Translations under genes and position numbers: made by a program
Assembly: GCF_024713975.1 (NCBI RefSeq)
Contig: NC_091103.1
Location: 6,513,501 to 6,577,500 of the forward strand
Direction: 5' to 3'
Length of the DNA: 64,000 nucleotides
DNA from: Paralichthys olivaceus
Taxonomy: Eukaryota; Chordata; Actinopteri; Pleuronectiformes; Paralichthyidae
Notes under the pieces: generated by a model
What the model was told of the DNA's origin: nothing
Database searches by the model: none
What the model saw: only the letters and a program-made list of their open reading frames with translations
Shown here: positions 37,377-48,700 of the stretch, in pieces
Position numbering within the stretch: the first letter of the stretch is position 1
Layout of the letters: every line of letters begins with the position of its first letter

Positions 37377-38521
37377 GCAAAAACAAAAAGAGGAGTGACT
37401 TCAGTTACAGGCTGTTAATACCAGCAAAGAACAAACACCAGCACATCTCTGCTAACATTCTCAGCGTGTGAATAATAAACTGCTGGAGATACACCCTGAA
37501 TGACAATACATAAGAAACCTGATTTTCCTGCTGGCATGGTGAGGAAGCAAATGAGTTGATGTTGACACAACATTTTAGCTGTGAAATCAACCACTCAGGG
37601 CATCTGTGTTTTTATGTCTTAAACAAACTTATGATGATTAATATTTTGTAGAGAATGTGTGTTTGCATTTGGTGTATGTGTGTTCTCATACCTTTGTGAG
37701 GACCATTATAAGCATAGACTCTACAGAGTGACATTTTTGGAAAGTGAGGACATTTTGACCAGTCGTCACTTTTTCATTGGGCTGTCTGAGGGTTAACAAT
37801 GTAAATGCAACATTCAATTTACGATCATCTAGATAATATTCAAAACACCTGCCTCTATAAAGTATATATCTATAACTATACATCTACAAACATCTATAAA
37901 AACTAAATACACATGTAAATAAAAGGAATCTCTCAAACAGGCTTGTTATGATGAACTCAGAAAAAGAGAAAGATTACACACATCACAATAACATGAAAAG
38001 AGGAGGAACAGGTGATTACACATATGCAGGAGTCTGTTACACAAAGAGACATTTAGTCTGAGAGTTTATCATCTTGTCCTGACTTTTCCTCACATCTGAC
38101 TTTTCCTTTTTAAATCGTTGCTGTTCGACGCTCAGTCAAAACCGGAACTCCTCAAAATAATATTGAAATAGCATTTATTTCCCAAAACACCGCAATAAAT
38201 GGTTATAAATAAACCAACAACTTTACCAGGCGTGTATCTTTTACATTCGTCGCACAGAGATATGAGTCGCTGTCAGACAGAGGGTTTTACAAAGGAAACC
38301 GGAAAAGAAAGAGCGGAACCATCGACTTGGGCCGGTTTCTGGTCGAGTGTATTTTTCGAGTGGACCGCGGGTACAGCACTCAAACGACTCCCACTCCTTA
38401 AATGGAGAAGTTGTGATAAAGTGGCTACTCGAGTAAATTCATATTTATTACACAGTCAGCGAGTAACAGTGTGAGTCCGCGCCACCGTCAGGCTGAACGC
38501 GGAGCTGCTGCGGTCCCTCGG
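37377..38521. other. Intergenic region between divergent tcaf and pnkp
   Basis: About 1.1 kb. It holds part of a dispersed fish repeat (37683-37805, with GTGAGGACC and AGTGAGGACATTTTG; its partner half resembles 2935-3200). After that comes the pnkp 5' flank, which becomes GC-richer from about 38470. I see no gene here. Confidence 0.6.
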
Positions 38522-41500
38522 ATGTCGTGCACGCTGGTCGGCGCCTCCGGGGCTCGGATCCCTCTGCAGGATGGCCGGGCTGTGATTCTGGGCCGGGGTC
38601 CGCAGACCGGGGTCAGCGATAAGAAATGCTCCAGGCACCAGGGTGAGGAGGGGTTCATCATCATTCAAAGAGTTCTAAGTGCTCAAATGTTTGGGAAGAA
38701 TTGCTTTAATTACTCAAAGTTAAAAATTGGTACCAATTCAGTATTAAACACATTATAACAACCAGGAAGAAAACGGATTCATCCAACTCCAGCTCACTGA
38801 GGTTAGTAAACCAGCATCCCTCTGTGTGAGACTCAGAGTTGAGTGTCATTATGACCCCAGCTTTCTAATAAAGAGGGCAGAGGTAGACATAGAGTCTAAA
38901 ATATTAGTCTATCAAACCATTAATGTAAATCTATTTGTTTTAATATAATTAAAAGTTGTTTTGAGTCACTTTTCAAGATTTCAAACTATTTGCATAGAGT
39001 GTACTTCTTTTTCTTTTTTCAGTGATCATCTTGATTTGTATCTTTGAACTAATGACAGTAACACAACAGTAATACAAATGTGATAAACTGTTCACCATTA
39101 ACTTTGCAGGACACAACGCTAAGCTGCCAGTTTGTTAGGTACGCCTTGATAAAACAGATACAGTCTAATACTATAGATCTGCAATAACTGGCAGGGTGAG
39201 AAGGCTCAAACACAAATATCCATCCTGAAGATTATAATTCTTGTTTAAATTGTTTAAGGATTTGTTGATTCACCTGTGTGGTCATTTTTGGGGACACGGT
39301 TAGTTGGGTGTTTAAACAGTGTTGTGTGAATACAGAGAGATGTTTCTTCCCTCATTGATATGCAGCAACCCATGTTTACACATTTAGTCTGCGTGTTTTG
39401 TCCAAAGGTCCAATGCCCAAATGCTTTAAGTTAACCAAGAAATGAAGCAAAAAACAAATTGAGAAACTGGCATCAGTTAAATTGTAGCATAAATAAATAT
39501 AAAAAGGGCAATTAATCAATTTTTCATTTAAAACTTTAACTTCTAAATGAACATATATATCAAACTGTATATGTTTGTGTGTGTGTGAATATATGTGTGT
39601 GGTGACACTTACCTTTGTGTTTCCTCCAGTGAAAGTGGTGGCTTGCTATCCAGACAAGGATGTGGTTGTTACTCAGGTATGAAAACAAACAGATGTGTGT
39701 CACAGGCTCACAGCTTATATTTATTTAGTCTCCCTGTGAAATTCTCAGGCTAGAAACACCACTGCCAGAATACACTGCAAAAGATGCCACAGAATATTTA
39801 ATATTTAGCATTTTGGCACTGCACAATCAAAATGTCATTGTGCGACTCTCACTCTCTTGCCTTGACTGCCTAGAGTCATAACCCCATACAATGCCACAGT
39901 ACTGTGTTGATACATTTCCTATTTTGCTCCACAGCTTGGTGCCAATCCCAGTTTCCTGGATGATGAGCAGCTGGGCCGAGGTCAGTCTGGTAAACTCACC
40001 CATGGAGGTGTTCTCTACCTGGTTAACCACAACCATCCATTTAAACTGCACTACTCTCTGAGCTCCAACGGTACAACCTCCAGTGCTGCACAGAAAATGC
40101 TGAAAGCCACAGATAAGACAAAAAGAGGAAGGAACGAGAAAGAAAAAGAGACACAGTCAAGTCCGGCACTGAAACGCAGTATAAAGGATTTCTTTCCTAC
40201 CTCCCCCACAAAGGTAACACAGTTTTCACTGTTCTAATCTATCTTGATGTCTTTTTTTTTTATATTACAATGATAGTGTCGGTGATAGTGCAGTGTTTTT
40301 TTTTCTGTTCAGTCTTATAAAAGACAACTGAGCCCAGAGAAGGGGCAACCTGAGGTGAAGCGCCAAAGGATAGATGAGGAGGTGACAGGTGAATGGATGA
40401 AGGAAGAAGAAGAGGATGAGGAGGAAAGACTGGCAGAGGAAAAGCTCAAGCAGCTGCAGGAGTTGGCAGAGAAGTCTATGACAGAGATGAGTAACAACCC
40501 CCACCCTTCGTCTTCGTCTTCATCATCATCATCGTCAAAGGCCTCTCTAAAGAGCAGCTGGCAGCTGATCGGCAACCTGATGCTTTACACTGCTGCTGGA
40601 GTCAAAGGGAGTGACAAGGTGGGGACTGTTTCAATGCTAATGAAGTTTGTCTCTATCCAAGTATTCATCTTTATCAGCACTGTGACACAGCATTGTAATA
40701 GGCTAAATAAACGCTGTGTGGGTTTTATATAATAAAAAAAACACCATTCACCCCAGAGTAAGTTATTTTCATGCAGGATTGATGAATTCCAGCTTATGAA
40801 TTGTGATCATTTGCTGTTTTTCTGTATTTTACATCAGTGTGAACTCATCTTTGGGTTAGGACTGTCGATTGAACGAAACAAGATGGTGAAATACAAAAAA
40901 AGCAGTGTAGCAGTGACAGTGTAGAAGACATTTTGTTTTATTTTTTGATATTTGATATACAAAGCATATCCATTATTGATTAGCGCTTTACTGACATCAC
41001 CTTTTCTCATATTTTATAAGTTGTTAAGATGAGGAGATCATCCAGCGCCGGTGAAAATCTCTGAATATTCCTCTTCTTGTCTCCACCTCCAGATTGCTGG
41101 GTTTGACATAGATGGCTGCATCATCACCACCAAGTCTGGGAAAGTCTTTCCTACCGCACCAGATGATTGGAGGTATGTTCACGTGTTTGCTATAGCTAAG
41201 AATAGTGATCATTAGGTGTCTGTCAATGAGGCTAGAATAAAAGACTGTCTCACCTGGTGCTGACTGGCTAGTTCTGGTATTGAACTTTAGCTTGAGTGTG
41301 TACATATGTGTGGTTTGAACTCAAGGATGCACACTATGATGGTGAATTGGTTAATAAGTCTCTTCTCTCTGCACTCTACACACACATCACACTCTTTACT
41401 CACGTGTGCTTACTCCTGCTCACCAGCAGATTATATCTCACTTCTACAGGATTTGTTGTAATCATTCTTGTGTTTGAATCCCAGGATTCTGTTTCCAGAG

Positions 41501-44500
41501 ATTCAGCCCAGACTGGCCACTTTGCTCAGAAGAGGATATAAGGTGAGAAGGGAAAACACAGCAGCTGCTTATAATACCTCGTGCACTTTGCAAGATTAAA
41601 GGAAAGGCACATTTCAACAACGAGGCATTTCAAAATGATTCACATAAAATCTAAAAGGCATCATGTCAAATTGCAACATAAGACGAAGTACATGGCTCAG
41701 GAGGTAGAGCGGGTTGTCCACCAACCAGGTGGTTGGCTGTTGGATCTCATTCCTCTTTAAGTGTCCCTGGTCAAAATATTAAACTCCAAATTGCAGCGAT
41801 TGATGTTTGATCAACAAGTGCTGCACATAGATGCACTGTATGAATGTGTACAAGTGAATGGGTGGATTCACCACTTGATTTATTCTGCTAATGCTCTCCC
41901 CTTTGTAGGTGGTGTTCTTCACAAACCAGATGGGGATCACTAGAGGCAAACTGAGACCAGAAGTCTTCAAGTCTAAAGTTGAGGACATACTCACCAGGCT
42001 GCAGTTACCTGTGCAGGTTTGCTGGGCTGTAAATTGACTCATAACCACTTAAGTAGATATATTATGTAAAGCAGAAATTTGGATGCTGCATATTTCTGTG
42101 TTTCAGGTGTTTGTAGCCAGCGGTCCTGGTATCTACAGGAAACCAGTTTTGGGAATGTGGAACCACTTGTGTGAGAAGGTAGCCGTCAGCTGAGACACAT
42201 GGACACACACACACGCCTGTGTAACTAAAAAACCACACCTCATTTCCAGCCTTTGAGCTGAGGCTGACAACACAAAATATAAATAACACTGACTACACTG
42301 AGTCATAGAAACTGCCCTGTCGTCATTCCTCATAACATTATTTACTGTTGTGCCTGCATGTATGATGGTGTATGTGTGATTTAACTGAAAGAATTGTTGC
42401 ACGTTTGTCACCTGCTCAGGCTAATGATGGTGTCCCCGTTGATAAGACAGCAAGTTTTTATGTGGGAGGTGAGTAGAGTCATGGTTGTGACTGTCTGTGT
42501 TGCACATATGTTACATAAGCTATATAAACTAGATTTTGAAAAGAAAAATTCTGTTATTTTCTCCTAATTTTAGAAATGTGCTTGGTAGGCACACTATTAA
42601 TTGCCTGTTATTTAACTTTAATTATTATTTTATCTATTATCTGACTAATCGGGATCTAATGGCTTAACCTGTGTGCTCAGATGCCGCGGGGAGGCCTGAA
42701 AACTGGGCTCCAGGGAAGAAGAAGAAGGATTTTTCCTGCAGTGACCGACTGGTGAGACTTCTTAGTCTGGTTAAGTTTGACCACTTTGTTGACTGTTGCT
42801 TCTTTGAAGTATTGTGTCATTAAATAAGTCTGGTGTAAAAATAATCTATTATCAATATGTGTAAGTGTAACTATTATTGTCCTATTTCTTGTAGTTTGCT
42901 CTGAACATGGGGTTGAAGTTCCACACCCCAGAGGAGTACTTTTTGGGCTGGAAGAGCGCCCCCTACAGCCTGCCTGATTTTGACCCAGTAAGTACAATTA
43001 CCAATTTACCATGAACAGTTTTTTTTAATGTATTAAGTTGTGTTGGTATTAGCTCCATGTTGAAAATTACTGAGGGGAAAAAATTAATAACTTATGAGAA
43101 CTAATAACTTATTTTAGACTACGTGTTATTGTAGAGGGGGATGGCAGAATTTTTTTGGAAGAGTATCAGGTCCAGACATTTTCTCTTGTTTTTCGAGTCT
43201 ATTCTGAAGAAAGAACTACAAAGACTTTGATGAAATTGCTTCTTTTGTGGAGGAGGAAATGCATGATAGTGTTTTCGATAAAGTTTTGTCTGCTTCTGTA
43301 TTTTCGTAAACTTTTTCCTTCGTCTGAATCGTCAGAGGAAGCTCGACACGGCTGACAGGCTGTACGACCCTCCATCGGCTTCCCTCACGTCCAGCAGGAC
43401 AGAAGTCATTGTTGCCGTGGGTTTCCCTGCTTGTAAGTGAACTTGGACGGTTTATCATGTTTAGATTTTCTGTTCTATCCTCCCGACAACACCCTTCTCA
43501 CGTTGTTTTCTCTTCTCTTTCTCCGCAGCGGGTAAATCCACTTTCTTCCACACCCACATCATTCCACATGGTTATGTGTACGTCAATAGGGTGAGTGCAT
43601 ACGAACAGGACTCCAGATGATGTTTCTTTTTTTTTCCTTGATTCCTTGATTTAGAGTTTTTATGTTTCATCACAGGAACAATAGATTGATCCTTTCACTT
43701 GTTTTTATAATGCGTCAGGACACACTCGGGTCATGGCAGAGCTGTGTGTCGGCATGTGAGCGTGCTTTGAAGGAAGGCCGGAGTGTTGCTGTGGACAACA
43801 CCAACCCGGACCCTGAATCTCGCAAGCGGTAATGCAGCAGTGTTTCATCTATATTTACTATGAAGGCGGATTATCTGTGTGTTCCCTCGACTGTTTGCAT
43901 CTCTAGCTCCACCTCACTGACTTCTCCTTTAGACAAACAAAAGCATCAATAGACAGTCGTGCAAGAGAAAAGATTAAAGATACACAAACAGATGAGAAGG
44001 GTTTTCCTTGTTGTCTACACTGAGCTATGATTTATGTGATTTGAAGGACAGTGTTATTTGTAATTGTGGCACTGTACCAAGAATGACACAATAATAAAAA
44101 ACTGAGAAATGACCCACAGACATAGGAATACTGGAATCACTTACCGGAAAGAAAAAGGTTTTAGTCCAATAGATGATGTAGTCTCCTGGAGACACACCAG
44201 CGAATTTCATGGAAACATTGTCCAATCCACTTCCAGTCTTTTTTCAAGGAATCGTACTAAATGGGTGTATTTAATAATCTGTGTATTCATTATGTATTGA
44301 AAAAGAGAAACTTTGCATAGTCTAAATTCACGACATGTTAAATGAAACTTTCAAGTCTGTTTTGTTTAAATTTCATTGACAGTGTACAGCTTATGAAATT
44401 CAAAAATTCAGTATCTGAGAATATTTAATAAATTATGAATTTTTACTAAGATCAATCAAAAAAATTGGGGATTTCTGTCCCACTTCTGAAAAGTCTGTTC

Positions 44501-45174
44501 CTTTATGCAGTCAATACTTGGTCAGGGCTCCTTTAGCACAATTGACTGCATCAATCCAGTGTGGCATCTGAAACATTTTAGTTTGTGAGAAATGGGTCTA
44601 GAATATATAAAATTTTCACTTTCTTAAATTTGCTGCTTGCTTGCTTGTGAGTTTGGTTTTCTCCGTCCTTGTCTCACCTAATTCTGCATTTTCTAGCTAT
44701 GTGGACGTGGCCAAAGCGGCAGGAGTGTCCTGTCGCTGTTTCCACTTCTCAGCCTCTCTGGAGCAAGCCAAACACAACAACAGAGTAAGACTGGTCTCTG
44801 TACTCTGGTGTGCTTCATCTGGTCACAAAGTGTGTGTTTGTTGATGTTGTTTTGATATTGTTTTCGTCAGTTCCGTGAAATGGCTCCGTCAGAAAGCAAA
44901 CACGCCAAGGTCAACGACATGATTTTCCACAGCTACAAGTAAGCTTTTTACCACACTGACTCAGTGCACTTTGAATCCTGGCTGTAATAACTTAACAGAC
45001 TTTATCATCAGCTGTGCAATGTTTTTCTGAGTCTGTGTCTCCCTCTGGAACAGAAAACACTTTGTGGCTCCTGCTCTCTCTGAGGGATTCTCCGAGATCC
45101 TACAGATCCACTTTGTCCCGGTCTTCAAAGACAGCCAATCAGAGACCCTGTTCCGACAGTTTTCTGAGGGCTGA
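38522..45174 (+). CDS. pnkp: Bifunctional polynucleotide kinase 3'-phosphatase
   Basis: Seventeen exons: 38522-38642, 39630-39676, 39935-40213, 40313-40618, 41093-41172, 41485-41542, 41909-42016, 42107-42178, 42420-42468, 42681-42751, 42895-42987, 43336-43432, 43529-43590, 43719-43828, 44697-44784, 44871-44938, 45054-45174; 609 residues (human about 521). PNKP restores 5'-phosphate/3'-OH ends in base-excision, single-strand-break and end-joining repair in the nucleus. The N-terminal FHA domain (about 1-107) keeps GRGP and SRHQ, the phosphopeptide-binding loop. A long linker (about 108-235) has a PIP-box-like KRSIKDFF (136-143), a basic PEVKRQR stretch, an acidic/coiled segment and ten consecutive Ser. 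The HAD phosphatase starts with FDIDGC (D256, D258), then [12 protein letters not shown] and VGDAAGRP. The kinase P-loop is GFPASGKST (457-465). The extra length is all in the linker. A SINE-like repeat is intronic at 41697-41880. Confidence 0.96.
41697..41880 (+). repeat. SINE-like repeat in a pnkp intron
   Basis: Starts CTCAGGAGGTAGAGCGGGTT, then GTCCACCAACCAGGTGG, a degenerate B-box-like GTTGGATCTCATTCC, AGTGTCCCTGGTCAAAATAT, and GTATGAATGTG...GTGAATGGGT. I recognise this as a common fish short interspersed repeat whose head resembles a tRNA. It lies between the pnkp exons at 41485 and 41909. Confidence 0.65.
44460..44580. repeat. Dispersed repeat fragment in a pnkp intron
   Basis: CAGTCAATACTTGGTCAGGG, CTCCTTTAGCACAATTGACT, GCATCAATCCAGTGTGGCAT belong to a dispersed vertebrate/fish repeat that I have seen elsewhere. 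I cannot class it with certainty. It lies in the large intron between exons 43719-43828 and 44697-44784. Confidence 0.45.
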
Positions 45175-45242
45175 TTGGACGGTTGGCTGACCTGCATCTT
45201 GTCTGGGATCCCCACTGACCTGTTCACCTTATATGCAATAAG

Positions 45243-45373
45243 TGTGTCTCAATTCAGGGGCCGCTTGCTTTAGAAGGCTGCCTTCGTGCACCGCATAGCC
45301 TCAAAGTCTGAACCGAAAAGAGACGATCTGGTTTACAGAGGATTGAAGGATGCAGCCCCTGTATTAAGACACA
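45243..45373. mobile_element. Short MITE in the pnkp 3' UTR
   Basis: 131 bp with terminal inverted repeats: left TGTGTCTCAATTCAGGGGC, right (reverse complement) TGTGTCTTAATACAGGGGC, two mismatches in 19. The interior has GAAGGCTGCCTTCG and GAAGGATGCAGCC. It begins 69 bp after the pnkp stop and so should be transcribed in the 3' UTR. No clear target-site duplication was seen. Confidence 0.65.
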
Positions 45374-45535
45374 GCTTTTATGGCTTAAGGTCTCTAACTG
45401 CACACTAAGAACGGTGATGTAGTCTAGACTTAGCGCAGCACAGAATCAGGAATTGTACAGGAATGTATGATATATTCATGTATGTGTCCCACGACCTGAT
45501 TATGCATATACGTTTTATATGTGTTGTTTAGAAAG

Positions 45536-45573
45536 AATAAAATAGATAAAAACACAGTTACATTACTTTTATT
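45536..45573. terminator. Facing poly(A) signals of pnkp and Bf/C2
   Basis: AATAAA on the plus strand at 45536-45541 lies 362 bp after the pnkp stop. TTTATT at 45568-45573 reads AATAAA on the minus strand, 187 bp after the Bf/C2 stop. Cleavage usually falls 10-30 nt past the signal, so the two mRNAs are expected to overlap at their 3' ends by roughly 0-35 nt. Confidence 0.6.
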
Positions 45574-45759
45574 TGTTATCAGTGATTTGTTAAAAGAAAA
45601 ATGATTTCCAAGTAAGCTTACAGTCAGGAAAATCATTGCTATTCCATTTGATTATGACGTTTAGTTGTAATTATTCCCATATGTTGTGAAGTAAGTAATT
45701 ATAAATGTGCATGATCTCTGTTATTATTCCAAGTGGATCCCTGCAGATTCTGGATCCTC

Positions 45760-48700
45760 TCAGCTGACGTCGGGCAGGAACTGAATCTGCTCACCCAGAT
45801 GCTGTTTCAGCCACGGCACAATGTGGAACAGGTCGATGTGAAAGTCTCGAGCGTCAGGAGGCGGTTTGTCGCTGCTGAACCCTTTCACGGCTGGGTTAAG
45901 TCGGTCACAAACGTCTATGGTGCCCCAGCTCACGACCCCCACCTGGGGATGAAAGCAGGAGAAGAGTCGATGTGATAGTGATTCCACTTTGCATGATCAG
46001 GCTCTTATTAAAGAGAATACTGACCTGAAAGTAGCGCTTTCTTTTTTGCAGAAACAGCGATCCGCCAGAGTCACCTTTATAAAAAGAGACAAAATGTAAC
46101 TCGTCAAAAAAAACATGGGTCATACAGCTGGTTTCAGACATGACCTCCTAAGAACGTGGGAGAATTGGGCCTGGACTTTCTCCAGAGTTTGCCTTTCACA
46201 CTTGTACAACACAGCAGGAGATTAATCGCTTAGATGCATTCACGACATCACAGAAATAACCAGAGCAGAAACGTCATCAACATGACCCTCGGTCGTGCTG
46301 TGTTCTCACACCAGCTTCTCTGGACTTTCTGCAGACTTTATACCCATAGAGCCTTTACGGAGATTGTCCAGAGGAACTTTGGGATTCAGTGCATGTCTGA
46401 AGCTATACAGTGAGTGTCCAGAGTCAAGACCTTTGCAGGTGACAGCATCCTGAAATCCAGAGCTGCCTCCAGAGCAGAGCAGTGTGTTGGGTACGTAATC
46501 TTCCAAAGTGACATCGGTGGGGTCTTTTAGTGTCTGCCTGGCCTTCTCCACACAGCCAAGCCTCTGCAGACAGCCAAACACAGTGTAGCAGGATTTACAT
46601 TTTCAACAGATCTATGTCCACCACATCTACATCTGACCATAAGCATGAAACATAAAACGATGATTGCAGCTCTCACCCTTCCCTTCATCTGTAGGTGTGT
46701 TTGTTTGCGTTGCGAGTTCTTATGGACGAAAAACACAGCGGTCTCCTCATGGGACAGTAGTTCATTTCCTGTATACAGTACAGACATTTAACATCAGGAG
46801 AACCTATTTAGGATTTTAGCCAGATTTATTTCTTAAACAGTTTGTATGTCCTTGTATTCATGATATGAATTCTTCTGCTAAACAGACTCATGAGTATAAA
46901 GGCCACATACTGTGCTGCTGACAGGTAGAGTTGAATTTTTTCATGGCTCTGCTGGCTGGTACGGTGCACGGCAAGCAGATAGGTCTGTTGAAATAGGACA
47001 CACCATCACTGTTTGTTAGCTGTATATGTTTTTCCCTTGAAAACACAAGGACAGACAAGAATACACAACTCACACGTCCTCCATGACATAAATATATGTT
47101 TACCTATAGGTGTATCCCAAGAGGCTGATAGTTGAAGACTTTTCTTACCTGGCCTTCCAGGAAAGGGGGATACTCTTGTTCACGTGTACTAGAGCGACGT
47201 CGTACTCGTAGAACTGGGATACATTTCTGTGTTTGAGTGCACTGATGTTATACTTGGGGTGAATGATCACTTTGCTGGACATCACTCTGCCGTCACCTGG
47301 GAACCAAAGAAGCCACTTGTTGCTGAGGGTGTAAACAGTCACAATGTTCTGATGCAACTAACACTGTCTCCGTGTTGATTCGTTAAAGGATAACATGCCA
47401 AAAAACGTGATTTTTAATCAAGATCCTTAAATTTATCAAAGTCATCAACCTTAAAACCCCAGAAAAAAACCTCAACAAGTGTTTTCTTTTGTCAACCCCC
47501 AATGGCCCACTTGTCTCCAACAATATTGTCCCACATTGACACTGACCGTGTTCTATGTCCACTTGGTAATTGATGCTGTCCGTGCTCGCTTTGACAAAAC
47601 AGTGAGCAGCTGTCAGCACCCAGTTCTGGCTCACGATGGATCCAAAACATGACTTCTTAGGTCCCCATACAGACTGTAAGGGTGCATGGTGTTACGTGTG
47701 TGTGGAGATCAGCTTGAAATAAAAACTCTTGTATGATTTCAGTGAGTGTGCAAAGCTCTCACTGATTTCAGAGTGACGTGCCAGGGCTTGGTGTAGACAG
47801 GTGTCGCCCACGTTTCATCTTCCCAGGCGACGTTTTCCTGAGCAACCCCACACATCGTCACACTCTTGTCACCTGAGATTAGAATTGACTTTTAATAGAA
47901 ATTAACATGTGGAAATGTCTTTTAAGTCAAGGCATAGTTTTTAAAAGAATGACTTTTTTTGTTGTCATTATGCAGCTGCTCCAAAAGTCTCAGTTATGAA
48001 ACACTGAGGCAGTTGTTTAAGGCTGAGGGTTGAGAGCAGTCTCTTACTTATGATGCTGTTGAACACCTCTCCCAGTGTTTCAAAGTCTTTCAGGATGAAG
48101 ACGTGTTGCTCGCCACGTTTCTGTGAGGTTAATGAGTTCAACTCTTCTTTTTTCAACTTGGTCCCAACACCAAACACATAGACATCTGAAAACACACAGG
48201 CAAAGATACTCAATGTGTATATAAGCATGTCAAAACACATTACGTCAACACTAAACGTTGCTTTATAAACTTCAACAGTTTTCATTAATTGCGTTAATTT
48301 AAAGTGACTTCTTGATACCCAGCATCGTCTCATGTGTGTGATCCTGAGCCGTGGGGCTGTAGCCCAGCAGTTGCCTGATCTGGGCCAGAGCGATCTGAGG
48401 CTTGTTGCCTGTGTTGGAGAAACCTGTTGGCAGAGCAACGTGAGAGAAAGAGTGAAAGTTTGAAAAGAGCTCTTATCTTTTTCACTTGAGAAAAATAATC
48501 TGTTCTGTTTTCTCAATTAAAGAGATGGAATTAATTAAATGATATTCTGTTTTCATGAGGAAAATAAATCTGAATTAAAAAAGATTTCTTTCATGAGATA
48601 TTTTACAGTTTTTCAGAATTAACAAGATTTTCTGTTTTAATGTGAAAAAAAATTTAAGTAGATTTTTTCCTAATGAAAGAAAAAAATCTCGTTATCTCAG

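Noticed and set aside
41697..41760. tRNA gene
   Set aside because: The head resembles a tRNA and has a B-box-like word, but it is degenerate, lacks a foldable cloverleaf by eye, and continues into a known type of fish SINE tail.
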